Source: Phenylobacterium sp. (lineage in GTDB: Bacteria > Pseudomonadota > Alphaproteobacteria > Caulobacterales > Caulobacteraceae). From it: a DNA stretch of 64,000 nucleotides. The stretch is from the NCBI RefSeq assembly GCF_030679875.1, contig NZ_JAUXSP010000018.1, positions 121,199 to 185,198 on the forward strand. The letters are read 5' to 3'. The notes below the pieces were generated by a model that was not told the origin of the DNA, ran no database searches, and saw nothing but the letters and a program-made list of their open reading frames with translations. Below are positions 35,085 to 43,877 of this stretch, in pieces; position 1 is the first letter of the stretch; each line of letters opens with the position of its first letter. The translations under genes were made by a program, and so were the position numbers.

Positions 35085-36302
35085 ATGGCTCTGCTCGATA
35101 GGCACGCGGCGTCCAGAGACGCCTATAAGGCGCTTCGCGATACGGCGGCCGATCCGTTCGGGGTCCGGTTCGATGCGGTCATCTCCCCCACGGAGGGCGT
35201 CGTCGACGGCCGTCCGACCATTCTGCTCGGCACCAACAACTATCTGGGCCTGACCTTTGACGAGGCCTGTGTCGAGGAGTCGGTCCGCGCAGTGCGCGAG
35301 CGGGGCACCGGCACTACGGGGTCGCGCATCGCCAATGGCAGCTATGAGGGCCATGTGGAGCTGGAGCGCGCCCTGGAAGCCTTCTATGGCCGCCAGCACG
35401 CCATGGTGTTCACCACGGGCTATCAGGCCAATCTGGGCGTGCTCTCGACCCTGGTCGGTCGGGGCGACCACCTGCTTCTGGACGCCGACAGCCACGCCAG
35501 CATCTATGACGGCTCGCGCCTGGGCCACGCCGAGGTCACCCGCTTCCGCCACAACGATCCCGAGGATCTCTACAAGCGCCTGCGTCGCCTCAAGGACGCG
35601 CCCGGCGAGAAGCTCATCGTCGTCGAGGGCATCTACTCGATGGTCGGCGACGTGGCGCCCCTGCGGGAGATCGCGGCGGTGAAGCGCGAGATGGGCGCCT
35701 ATCTGCTGGTGGATGAGGCCCATTCCATGGGCGTCCTGGGGGCGACCGGCCGCGGTCTGGCCGAGGAGGTGGCGGCCGAGGCCGATGTGGACGTCATCGT
35801 CGGCACCTTCTCCAAGAGCCTGGGCTCGGTGGGCGGCTTCTGTGTCTCGGACATGGATGATTTCGATGTCATGCGCATCGTCTGCCGCCCCTACATGTTC
35901 ACCGCCTCCCTGCCGCCGGCGGTGATCGCCTCGACCCTGGGCGCCCTGCGCCGGATCCAGGAGGCGCCGGAACTGCGCCACCGGCTGCACGCCAACGCCC
36001 AGCACCTCTATGACGGGCTCACCGCCCTGGGGCTGGCGACGGGGCCGACCTGCAGCCCGATCGTGGCCGTCACCATGCCGGACCAGGCGGTGGCCGCCGC
36101 CATGTGGAACCTGCTGCTGCAGAACGGGGTCTATCTCAATCTCGCCCTGCCCCCGGCGACCCCGGACAACCGCCCCCTGCTCCGCTCGAGCGTCAGCGCG
36201 GCCCACAGCATCGAACAGCTGGACCAGGTCATCGCGGTGATGGGCAAGGTGGCGCGCGAACTCGGCGTGCTGGCGACCGAACCCAAGCGTGCCCGCGGCT
36301 GA
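35085..36302 (+). CDS. spt: Serine palmitoyltransferase (Spt)
   Basis: A 405-residue PLP enzyme of the alpha-oxoamine synthase family that condenses serine with a fatty acyl thioester to give 3-ketosphinganine. I choose the ATG at 35085, 7 bases after AAGG, over the TTG overlapping the ACP stop. Key motifs are 'GTGTTGSRIANGSYEGHVEL', 'VDEAHSMGVLGATGRG' (Asp for the pyridine N) and the Schiff-base Lys in 'GTFSKSLGSVGGF'. The glycine-rich and HSMG features match Spt more than KBL or BioF, and the ACP gene directly upstream supports this. The gene seems intact. Confidence 0.93.
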   Translation: MALLDRHAASRDAYKALRDTAADPFGVRFDAVISPTEGVVDGRPTILLGTNNYLGLTFDEACVEESVRAVRERGTGTTGSRIANGSYEGHVELERALEAFYGRQHAMVFTTGYQANLGVLSTLVGRGDHLLLDADSHASIYDGSRLGHAEVTRFRHNDPEDLYKRLRRLKDAPGEKLIVVEGIYSMVGDVAPLREIAAVKREMGAYLLVDEAHSMGVLGATGRGLAEEVAAEADVDVIVGTFSKSLGSVGGFCVSDMDDFDVMRIVCRPYMFTASLPPAVIASTLGALRRIQEAPELRHRLHANAQHLYDGLTALGLATGPTCSPIVAVTMPDQAVAAAMWNLLLQNGVYLNLALPPATPDNRPLLRSSVSAAHSIEQLDQVIAVMGKVARELGVLATEPKRARG

Positions 36303-36323
36303 AGGTCGGGTCGGTCGGCGCCC

Positions 36324-37268
36324 TCAGGCGCGGTCGCGGCCGGCGGTCTGCGCGCGACGGGCCTTCCACAGCCGCCAGAACACCCCGGGCGAGGCCAGGA
36401 TGGGGTGCTTCTCCCGCCACGGCGTGAGCGGCACGCGCAGGCCGGTGTGCCGCTCGATCTTCCAGGCGGCGTAGCGGGCCGCCCCCTCGAAGGTGAAGGC
36501 CGCCTTGGCGAGACGGGCCAGGTTGAGCGGCTTGCCAAGCGCGCGCCTAAGTCGCCAGGCCGCCAGGATGCGCCCCCGCTCATGGTCGTCCAACACGGGC
36601 CGCACCGTCCCATCACCCGGCGTCTCCTCGAACGCCAGGCCCTGCGCCCGCCAGGCCGCCAGCAGCAGCCGCTCGTAGCGGCCGGGATCGACGCCCAGGA
36701 TATCGTTCTCCCGCCCGCGGGCCTCGACGCGGAACTCCGCCGCATAGGTCTGGCGAAATAGGGCCCGCCAGTAGTCCAGGGCAGGGCCTTCCGATGGACC
36801 GAGGGCGGCGGCGAACCGGGCCGCGGCGCAGGCGGCCTCGGAGACGGCCCGGGAGATGTCCCGAAGGGTGTCCGCATCCGACGCCCAGACCAGGGCCGAG
36901 GGCTGGACGAAGCGCGTCCAGATGGTCGTGTCGATCCGCCGTCCCGTGACCGCCGAGCGGAACTGGGCCAGGGTCATGGTCGCCACCTTGGCCCGCAGGA
37001 TACGGCCGTCGAGCTCCAGCTCGTGGTAGCTGACATCGGGCCAGAGAACCCGGCCCGCCAGGCCGCGCCAACCCGGGCGCGGGCCATGGGTAAGGACGTA
37101 GAAGTCCACCACGCCGTCCAGATCGCCTGTGCGCAGGACCGATCCGTAGAACAGAACCGCGGCGACGCCCTCGATGCGACTGGCCAGCGCCTGCGCCATG
37201 GCGCGCCCCGGCGGTGGGGCGGCCCGCGCCAGGTCTTCGCCGACCAGGGTCTGCAGAGCCTCCATCAC
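36324..37268 (-). CDS. CpgC-like nucleotidyltransferase-type protein
   Basis: A 314-residue protein with a nucleotidyltransferase-like N-terminus: 'VLFYGSVLRTGDLDGVVDFYVL' has the Gly-Ser and spaced Asp residues of the Pol-beta fold (quoted parts overlap). The C-terminal half is helical and Arg-rich. Next to spt and a lipid kinase, it occupies the position of Caulobacter CpgC (CCNA_01219 by recollection), needed for ceramide phosphoglycerate. GTG 37268 and ATG 37265 are both possible starts, overlapping the kinase stop. It converges with spt, with a 21-base gap. Confidence 0.75.
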   Translation of the reverse strand: MMEALQTLVGEDLARAAPPPGRAMAQALASRIEGVAAVLFYGSVLRTGDLDGVVDFYVLTHGPRPGWRGLAGRVLWPDVSYHELELDGRILRAKVATMTLAQFRSAVTGRRIDTTIWTRFVQPSALVWASDADTLRDISRAVSEAACAAARFAAALGPSEGPALDYWRALFRQTYAAEFRVEARGRENDILGVDPGRYERLLLAAWRAQGLAFEETPGDGTVRPVLDDHERGRILAAWRLRRALGKPLNLARLAKAAFTFEGAARYAAWKIERHTGLRVPLTPWREKHPILASPGVFWRLWKARRAQTAGRDRA

Positions 37269-38004
37269 GGGACCAGGAATCGCACAGGCGCGCCCAGGCC
37301 GATCGCGATCTCGCCGCCGGGGAACACCTCGCCGTCAACGACCACGGGCGCCGGGCTGGAAACCACAACGCGCTCGGCCAGGCTCCGACGGTAACCTTGG
37401 CGTCGCAGCCAGGTCTCAGCGCGACCCATCAGCACGGCCGGCAGGGCCAGCGCCAGTCGCCTGGGGGGGGGCGGCGACGTCCAAGACTTTCATCCCATCC
37501 TGCGGGGGACCGAAGGGGCGAAGCCCGAGGGGCAGGCGCTTGAGCGACGTGGCCAGCACGACGAAGCGCGGGGCGAGCGTCGTCTCGCGCCCATCGATGG
37601 ACAGGCTCGCGCGCACCCCCTGGCGCCAGCCGTCGCCGTCCTGGCCAAACAGTGCGCCAAAGGCTGCGCCGACGACCGTCAAGGCCACCGCCAGGCTGTG
37701 GAAGGCCCCCATGCGGTGGACGGACTGCGACATCTGGGTGGCGCGAACGAAGGCGCCGAGGCCAAAGATGAACCCCGCGAGATCCGCCTGCTCATCGCCA
37801 GCCCAGCCCAGGGCCAGGGGACGCCGTGTCTTCAGGTTCAGCGGGCCACGGGTGATCCGCGCCAGAGTTGCGTCCAGGGTCCAGCCGGGCCGGATCCCGA
37901 GGTCGAGGGCCAGTACGTTGGTCTTGCCAGAGGGCAAGACGGCCAGAATTGGCGTTGAGGCGCCGAGCCTGATTAAAAGATCGGACGGTTCCGTCTGATC
38001 GCAT
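37265..38004 (-). pseudogene. CpgB-like (ceramide/diacylglycerol) lipid kinase, broken
   Basis: Pieces of a DAGK-family lipid kinase are in three frames. 'SDGTVRSFNQ' near 37,990 resembles the GGDGT nucleotide loop. 'LAVLPSGKTNVLALDLGI' and the middle domain follow in another frame. After a run of nine G (37,463-37,471) the C-terminal 'ALPAVLMGRAETWLRRQGY' and 'VVDGEVFPGGEIAIGLG' appear in a third frame and end just at the CpgC-like start. One base less in the G tract restores that last fusion. The N-terminal ~60-80 residues are absent. In Caulobacter the equivalent kinase (CpgB) phosphorylates ceramide. Here it cannot be made as one protein. Confidence 0.82.
37463..37471. repeat. G9 homopolymer at the kinase frameshift
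   Basis: Nine consecutive G on the plus strand (C on the coding strand) sit exactly where the kinase frame breaks. Eight would restore the frame to the C-terminal domain. It may be a slippage-prone switch, a fixed mutation or a sequencing error. Confidence 0.75.
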
Positions 38005-38010
38005 CAGTCT

Positions 38011-38484
38011 CTAGCGCTGATAGCGCATGGAGATGGGGACCTGGGTGGTGCCTGGTCCGGCGCGGAACCGCACGCTCTCAAAGGACGGAAGGCCGACGCG
38101 GGTCGGCGCATTGTTGGAAAACCCGAACCCCTCCGCCGGCATGCCGATGATCGTCCGGTTGAAGTCATGATCGCTGTTGACGTCGTGATAGATGGCGATG
38201 GCGTAGTAGGCCGGCTCGGGAACCCAGAAACAGACCTCGGTCATCCGCGGCGTCGCCTTCACCCGTGCGCGCAGCAGCTTGCCCTTGGGCGCCAGGAACC
38301 GGCGGGGGTTGTCGGGATAGAGGGTGACCGCCACCTCCCCCTTGATCGGGCTCACGCCGGTGACCGCCACCGAGACCTTGTGCGGCCCTTCACGGCCCAC
38401 GCATTGGTCGGCCGCCAGGCTGGGCGCAGCGACCCCGAGCGACACGACGAAGGCAAGGCCCGCAAGGGCTGTTCGGACTTTCAT
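38011..38484 (-). CDS. DUF2141 periplasmic protein (CpgA-position)
   Basis: A 157-residue protein with a Sec signal peptide cleaved after 'PSLAA' and a DUF2141 beta-sandwich domain. Recognisable blocks are 'GEVAVTLYPDNPRRFLAPKG', 'YYAIAIYHDVNSDHDFNRT' and 'GMPAEGFGFSNNA'. DUF2141 proteins have no known enzyme activity. It is upstream of the broken lipid kinase in the same direction, which is the position of CpgA in Caulobacter, needed for the anionic ceramide phosphoglycerate. Its role in a locus with a dead kinase is unclear. Confidence 0.88.
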   Translation of the reverse strand: MKVRTALAGLAFVVSLGVAAPSLAADQCVGREGPHKVSVAVTGVSPIKGEVAVTLYPDNPRRFLAPKGKLLRARVKATPRMTEVCFWVPEPAYYAIAIYHDVNSDHDFNRTIIGMPAEGFGFSNNAPTRVGLPSFESVRFRAGPGTTQVPISMRYQR

Positions 38485-38547
38485 GGGCTGTGACGACCCC
38501 CTATGTTTGCGCCGACGGCGGATGGCGCCCGATCAGCAGGGTGCTTC

Positions 38548-38985
38548 ATGAGCAATGCGACCGCGGTAAACTTTGGCTATCCCCACTCGATGGTGGGTGA
38601 GACTGACCATTGGCTGTTGCTGGTGCGCCCCAAGCAGCCTACATTTGGGTCTCTCGTCCTTGTGTGCAAGGAGCCCGTCCAGGCATTTTCAGATCTGAGC
38701 GGCCAGGCCTTTGAAGATCTGCAGGTGGCGGTCCGCGGGATTGAGCGTCTTCTGCGCCAGACTGTGGACTACGCCAAGATCAACTATCTGATGCTCATGA
38801 TGGTCGATCCCGATGTACATTTCCACGTGATTCCCCGGTACGAGGGCGTGCGTGAACACGCGGGCGAGACCTTCGCCGACGCCGGCTGGCCGGGCCAGCC
38901 CAACCTGGCGTCGGCCGTGGCGCTCAGTCCCGAAGGTCTTGCGGCGCTGGCCGAGGCCTGGCGGCGCGAGTGGCGCGCGGCGTGA
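38548..38985 (+). CDS. HIT-family protein
   Basis: A 145-residue histidine-triad protein, started at the ATG at 38548. 'DVHFHVIPRYEG' carries the His-x-His part of the HIT motif. The usual third His is not obvious, so catalysis may be altered. 'DHWLLLVRPKQPTFGSLVLV' is the typical N-terminal strand pair. HIT proteins hydrolyse or transfer nucleoside monophosphates. It is divergent from the DUF2141 gene and overlaps the LptF/G permease gene (GTGA), so its function may be tied to lipid export. Confidence 0.85.
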   Translation: MSNATAVNFGYPHSMVGETDHWLLLVRPKQPTFGSLVLVCKEPVQAFSDLSGQAFEDLQVAVRGIERLLRQTVDYAKINYLMLMMVDPDVHFHVIPRYEGVREHAGETFADAGWPGQPNLASAVALSPEGLAALAEAWRREWRAA

Positions 38986-40208
38986 CCACGGCTCTGACGC
39001 CCAAGCCCACCTTTACGTTCGGTCTGCCCCTGCTCGACCGCTACGTCCTGCGGCTGACGGCAGGCCCGATGCTGGGCTGCCTGGCCGTGACCCTGATCGC
39101 CCTCCTGCTCGAACGGGCGCTGCGCCTTCTCGACCTGCTGGCCCAGAGCAGCGATCGTTTCGGCTTCGTGGTGCAGCTGACCGGCCAGCTGGTGCCTCAC
39201 TATTTTGGCCTCGCCCTGCCGGTGGCCTTCTTCGTCGCGCTGTTCATTGTCATCACGCGGCTGAGCGACGGGTCGGAGATCGACGCCCTGCTGGCCAGCG
39301 GCGTGTCCCTCCCCCGGCTAGCCACCCCCTTCATCTGCCTGGGCCTGGCGCTCACCTTGGTCAGCCTGATCGTGTTCGGCTACATGCAGCCCTACAGCCG
39401 CTACGCCTATCGGGCGGTGATGCACGCGGCGGCCAACGCCGGCTGGAACGGCGAACTGCAGGCGGGCGCCTTCGTCACCGAGGATCGTCTGATCATGACC
39501 GCCGACCGGGCTGACCCCCAGGGTCAGCGGCTGGAGGGGCTGTTCATACGCCGGCTGACGCCGACCGGCCGCGAAGAGGTGATCACCGCCACCACGGCCG
39601 ACCTGCAGGTGTCCCAGGACCGGTTGAATGTGACCCTCAACCTCCAGAACGGCCGGCGCATCCTGGAGGGGACGGACGGGGTCTATGACATCCTGGATTT
39701 CGACAGTTTCAGCACCACCGCCCCCCTGGCCGGCGCCACCGAACTGCTCCGCGCCCGCGGCGGCGATGAACGCGAACTGACCCTGGGCGAGCTGGCCCGC
39801 CTGGCGGGGTCCGGCGACAGCGTCCTGCCCCGCAGCACCCTGCTGTCGGAGCTCTACGGCCGGCTGGCGCGGGCCGCCTTCCTGCCCTTCCTGCCGCTGA
39901 TCGCCTTTCCCCTCGGCCTGGCGACCAAGCGGGGACGGCGCACGCCGGGCCTGGTCTTCGCCGGCATTCTGCTGCTGGCCTTCCAGCACGCCCTGCAGCT
40001 TGGCCAGTCCCTGGCCGAAAGCGGGGTCGTCCCGGCCTTCTTCGGGATCTGGACGCCCTTCGCTCTGTTCACCGGGTTTGGCGTCTGGATGTTCCTGGGC
40101 AGCCGGAACAGGCCCGGCGAGACGCCCATCAGCCGGTTGATCGGCACGGCCGGGGACAGGATCACCCGGGCGATGGCGGCGCGGGATGCGCGGGTCCAGG
40201 CCTCGTGA
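38982..40208 (+). CDS. LptF/LptG-family permease
   Basis: A 408-residue YjgP/YjgQ-type permease. The GTG overlapping the HIT stop is the likely start. Three N-terminal helices ('LLLERALRLLDLLAQSS', 'HYFGLALPVAFFVALFIVI'), a periplasmic beta-jellyroll region and three C-terminal helices are visible. LptF/LptG pairs extract LPS from the inner membrane. A dedicated pair in a sphingolipid locus may instead export anionic ceramides (inference). The partner gene starts right after it but is truncated to 49 codons, so this half-transporter lacks its local partner. Confidence 0.9.
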   Translation: MTTALTPKPTFTFGLPLLDRYVLRLTAGPMLGCLAVTLIALLLERALRLLDLLAQSSDRFGFVVQLTGQLVPHYFGLALPVAFFVALFIVITRLSDGSEIDALLASGVSLPRLATPFICLGLALTLVSLIVFGYMQPYSRYAYRAVMHAAANAGWNGELQAGAFVTEDRLIMTADRADPQGQRLEGLFIRRLTPTGREEVITATTADLQVSQDRLNVTLNLQNGRRILEGTDGVYDILDFDSFSTTAPLAGATELLRARGGDERELTLGELARLAGSGDSVLPRSTLLSELYGRLARAAFLPFLPLIAFPLGLATKRGRRTPGLVFAGILLLAFQHALQLGQSLAESGVVPAFFGIWTPFALFTGFGVWMFLGSRNRPGETPISRLIGTAGDRITRAMAARDARVQAS

Positions 40209-40354
40209 AGCTCTACGCCTACATCCTGTCGATCGTCGGCACGCGCATCCTGGCCGCCGCCGCCATCCTGCTGGGCATCCTGCAGGTGCTGGAATTGCTC
40301 GACGCCACCCCGGAGATCCTTGAGCGCGGCCTGGGGCTGGGCGGCGTCGCCTAG
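40205..40354 (+). pseudogene. LptG-like permease, truncated after 49 codons
   Basis: A GTG overlapping the LptF-like stop begins 'MKLYAYILSIVGTRILAAA' and continues through one helix to 'EILERGLGLGGVA', then a stop. This is the standard N-terminus of an LptF/G protein, which should be about 360 residues long. The homology ends abruptly at 40,350, where AT-richer unrelated DNA begins. It marks the right-hand break of the sphingolipid block. Confidence 0.85.
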
Positions 40355-41106
40355 CTTGAATCACAGACCACGACGAAGCGGAATCCCCGCTCACGCCTTT
40401 TCCAAACAGCCTCTCAGAGCCGAATGCAATTTCGCGAACCGTGAGGCGCGGATAGACCATTGCACACCTGCCAAAAAAAAGGGCGGCACGGCCGGTCTTC
40501 CGCGCCGCCTAAGCTGCCCTGGGCCCCGGGAGGTAGGCTGGAGCTTTGGGCAGGATGGGGCCGCAGTGCGTGCTCTCAGAGACGAAAAGCCGAATACCGT
40601 GCGAGCCTCATCGGCTGATGGCTGGTACACGTCATTCTCGTAAGTCGCAATACGATAAATGACCTCATGATGAGGATCAGCACTGAGAGTTTTGGTCGGT
40701 TGTTGAAATGGCCAAAACGAAGCGTGAGTGTTTGGTGGCGTGGTCGTCCGGCCCCTGGGGCGAAACCCTGCAGGTCGAGCCATCTTGCAAACCACCCTCT
40801 CTTTGAAGGCCCCTCGCAGGCGTTCGTCCCGGCAAGCCGGCATACCCCCATATATGGCAAGTTGGCCCGTCGCGACCGGCGGTGAGCACGGGACCCGCGG
40901 AGGGCGGCCAAGCTCACCATGTCATTTAATACATAGTAGTTTCGGGCTAACAGATATATATTTTGCGATCGTACACGATGGGTGATCGCCAAGCGACCGC
41001 GCTTGGACCAGACAGCAAGAAGCGGCGGCCATCCGTCAATGCTGCGCGCGCACAAGCGCAGGCGCGGCGAGGACGCTTCCCTGAAACGACGCGGGCTTGG
41101 ATAAAG
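40355..41106. other. About 750 bases with no recognised gene
   Basis: ORFs here are short, overlap in several frames and have no protein-like composition. The GC content is lower than in the flanks. No clear IS ends or repeats are seen. It joins the truncated LptG gene to an amidohydrolase pseudogene, so it is probably scar sequence from a rearrangement or insertion. Confidence 0.5.
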
Positions 41107-41537
41107 ATGATGAAGAAGCCCATATCCGCTGACTCCCACATTACCGAGCCGCAACATTGCTACGTCGACTACATCGATCCGAAGTTTCGTGATCGAGCAC
41201 CGCGGATGGAGCGGCTCGACAAGATCGGCGATGCCTTTGTTATCGAAGGACTAGCCTCGCCGATGCCAACGGGGCCGGTCGTCGCCGCCGGCAAAGACCC
41301 ACTGCAGATCACGGCGCGCGGCGCATTCGCGGCTGCCAGAATGGCTGGGTGGCGTTCAGGATGAAGGACATGTGCAATGCCCGGCGACTGATGTGGGCGA
41401 ACGATTTCCCGTGTTCCGATTCAACCTGCCCCTTGTCGCAGACCATGCTCGAAGAGCACACCAAGGGCTTGGGCGAGCAGGAATGGAACTGGATCTGCCA
41501 CGACAACGTGGCGGAACCATACAGGAGCGCCTTCTGA
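41107..41537 (+). pseudogene. Amidohydrolase (TIM-barrel) gene with central deletion
   Basis: The start 'MMKKPISADSHITEPQHCYV' is the N-terminus of an amidohydrolase-2 family metal-dependent hydrolase, with a metal-binding His region. After about 70 codons the frame shifts to a C-terminal piece, 'RRLMWANDFPCSDSTCPLSQ' and 'WICHDNVAEPY'. The middle ~250 residues are missing. Such genes often accompany acyl-CoA dehydrogenases and hydratases in catabolic clusters, as here. Confidence 0.82.
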
Positions 41538-41615
41538 TAACTACGTAATCTAAACGTGGCCGTTCTAGCCAAGTTGGAAACTGATCGCGTCTCTTCAAAC
41601 AATGGAGTTTTTGTA

Positions 41616-42818
41616 ATGGCTGACGCCGCAGATCAGACTATCGAGGCCTTTCGTCAGGACGTGCGGGCCTGGGTCGAAGTCAACTTCCCTTCGGACTTGA
41701 AGGGTCTGAGCAATCCGACCGGGCTTGAAGAGCGTCTGCAGCCGACCGAGGAACAGGTCGCCTGGCGCAAGGCGGTCGGCGGAAAGGGTTGGGGGACGCC
41801 GACGTGGCCTGCCGAATACGGCGGTGCGGGGCTTTCTTCGGCCCACGCCCGAGTTATCCACCAGGAATTTTCGCGCGCTGGAGCCTACAACCCGATCGGG
41901 GGAATGGGCGTCATGATGTTCGGACCGACCTTGCTCGAGTACGGCACTGAAGAACAGAAGCTGGAGCACATTCCGCCGATCTGCCGCGGCGAAGTTCAGT
42001 GGTGCCAAGGCTACTCCGAGCCCGGGGCCGGCTCTGATCTGGCCTCCCTGCAGACGCGATGCGAGGACATGGGCGACCACTATCGGATCAACGGCCAGAA
42101 GATTTGGACATCGGGTGCCCAATGGGCTGACTGGTGCTTCTGTCTTGTTCGAAGCGATCCCACGAAGAAGCATGAAGGCATCTCCTTCGTGCTCTTCACC
42201 ATGCGCCAGCCAGGCGTCGAAGTGCGGCCGATCAAGCTGATCGCCGGCAGCTCGCCGTTTTGCGAAACCTTTCTGACGGACGCGCGCGCCGAGAAGAAGG
42301 ATCTGGTGGGTCCCCTGAACGCCGGCTGGACAATCGGAAAGCGGCTCCTGCAGCACGAGCGCTCCAGCATTTCGAGTATGGGAAACGCCCTCGGCGGCAC
42401 TGCGGCCCTTCCAGATCTCGCCAAGGCCTATGTCGGCGTCGACGCGCACGGTCGCCTGGCCGACAGCGACCTGCGGACCCGGATCGTTTCAAACGAGATG
42501 GACGGGCGCGCCTTCCAGCAGACGGCGATGCGGGCGATGGCGGAAGCCAAGGGCAACGCCGGCCCGTCGGCGGCGACCTCGATCATGAAGAACGCCGGCA
42601 CCCGCTGGACTCAGGACCGGGCCGAACTGACGCTCGAGATCATGGGTCACCAGGGCCTAGGCTGGGCGGGCGAGGATTTCACCCCCGCGGAGCTGGACGC
42701 CGTGCGCGGCTGGCTGGGCGGTAAGGCTAGCACGATCTATGGCGGCAGCCAGGAAGTGCAGAATAACATCATCTCCAAGCGGATCCTGGGGTTGCCCGAT
42801 CTGTCCGCAGTCAACTGA
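41616..42818 (+). CDS. Acyl-CoA dehydrogenase
   Basis: A 400-residue FAD enzyme that would form a 2,3-double bond in an acyl-CoA. The ATG at 41616 has GGAG eight bases upstream. Family blocks are 'WPAEYGGAGLSSAHARVIHQ', 'WCQGYSEPGAGSDLASLQTR' (FAD/substrate loop), 'ISFVLFTM' and the C-terminal 'IYGGSQEVQNNIISKRILG' (catalytic base region). The 'GWAGEDFTPAELDAVRGWLG' insert suggests a branched or steroid-type substrate rather than straight fatty acids. It starts a rightward group with an MBL hydrolase and an enoyl-CoA hydratase. Confidence 0.93.
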   Translation: MADAADQTIEAFRQDVRAWVEVNFPSDLKGLSNPTGLEERLQPTEEQVAWRKAVGGKGWGTPTWPAEYGGAGLSSAHARVIHQEFSRAGAYNPIGGMGVMMFGPTLLEYGTEEQKLEHIPPICRGEVQWCQGYSEPGAGSDLASLQTRCEDMGDHYRINGQKIWTSGAQWADWCFCLVRSDPTKKHEGISFVLFTMRQPGVEVRPIKLIAGSSPFCETFLTDARAEKKDLVGPLNAGWTIGKRLLQHERSSISSMGNALGGTAALPDLAKAYVGVDAHGRLADSDLRTRIVSNEMDGRAFQQTAMRAMAEAKGNAGPSAATSIMKNAGTRWTQDRAELTLEIMGHQGLGWAGEDFTPAELDAVRGWLGGKASTIYGGSQEVQNNIISKRILGLPDLSAVN

Positions 42819-42947
42819 GCGAGTGAGCGTGGCAGAATCCGCGAGCGGCGAGCAGAGGCTTAAGCGTCAGCTGCGGTTGGACAATTTTTCAGCGTCGATT
42901 TCTTCCGCCGCGATGCGGTCCACGACCATGACCAAAGGGAGGCCGCG

Positions 42948-43829
42948 ATGCTGAGTTGGCAAGTTGGGGCGGTGAAGATCACCCGGATCGTGGAACTCCA
43001 GATTCCGATCCCATACAATCGAGCCGCCCCCTTTCTGGCTGAAGCGACGCCCGAGGCGTTGCGAGCCATCCCGTGGTTGTACCCGAATTTCGTCAACGAG
43101 CAGGATCAGCTGCTGCTGTCCATCCACGCGCTGCTGGTGGATGCGCCGGGCCTACGGCTGGTGGTGGATACCTGCATCGGAAACGATCGACCCCGGTCCA
43201 TTCTGCGTGGACAGCCGTTGGCCACCGGCTTCCTGCAGTCCATGGCCGAGGTCGGCTGGTCGCAGGAGAGTGTCGATGCCGTGATCTGCACCCACCTGCA
43301 TGTGGATCATGTGGGCTGGAACACCAAGCTTGAGGACGGCGCATGGGTTCCGACGTTTCCAAATGCCCGCTACCTGTTCGGCAAGACCGAATTCGCCCAC
43401 TGGAGCACAGAAGGCGACGAGGAACAGCAAACGATCCTGTCGGACTCGGTACAGCCCATCCTCGACGCGGGGCTCGCCGAGTTCGTCGAAATGGATCACC
43501 GCATCTCGCCCCACCTCCGGCTCACGCCCAGCACCGGACATACGCCTGGCCATGTCAGTGTGATGACCGAGTCCAACGGTGAATCGGCGGTCATCACCGG
43601 CGACATGAGCCACCATCCGTGCCAGATGGCCCATCCGCATTGGTCGCCGCCCTTCGACAGCGATCCGAGAGCGGCGGCGGCGACGCGCGCGCGACTGTTC
43701 GCCGAATGGGCCGACAAACCCATTCTGGTGATCGGCACTCACTACGCGGCGCCGACGGCGGGATACATAATGCGGGAGGGCGCCGGGTTCCGCTTCGACG
43801 CCGAGGCGATGGACGCCCCCGCTGCCTGA
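42948..43829 (+). CDS. MBL-fold metallo-hydrolase
   Basis: A 293-residue metallo-beta-lactamase-fold hydrolase. The metal motif is 'CTHLHVDHVGW', followed by 'STGHTPGHVSVM', 'VITGDMSHHPCQM' and a late His in 'IGTHYAAPTAG'. These are all four metal-binding segments of a dinuclear enzyme. The sequence resembles lactonases or arylsulfatase-like MBL enzymes, and the substrate is not evident. A GGGAGG site precedes the ATG. Between an acyl-CoA dehydrogenase and an enoyl-CoA hydratase it may open a lactone or thioester in the same catabolic route. Confidence 0.92.
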   Translation: MLSWQVGAVKITRIVELQIPIPYNRAAPFLAEATPEALRAIPWLYPNFVNEQDQLLLSIHALLVDAPGLRLVVDTCIGNDRPRSILRGQPLATGFLQSMAEVGWSQESVDAVICTHLHVDHVGWNTKLEDGAWVPTFPNARYLFGKTEFAHWSTEGDEEQQTILSDSVQPILDAGLAEFVEMDHRISPHLRLTPSTGHTPGHVSVMTESNGESAVITGDMSHHPCQMAHPHWSPPFDSDPRAAAATRARLFAEWADKPILVIGTHYAAPTAGYIMREGAGFRFDAEAMDAPAA

Positions 43830-43877
43830 CTTCGGGAGAGGACGACAACCTTGAAAAAGAACATCGGATAGAACTCA

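Noticed and set aside
34794-36206. 470-residue minus-strand ORF opposite acpR and spt
   Set aside because: Shadow frame over genes with clear motifs and overlapping starts.
40391-41157. Overlapping minus-strand ORFs of 150 and 193 residues
   Set aside because: No domain, no ribosome-binding site and Arg/Ser/Leu-rich random composition in a low-GC scar region.
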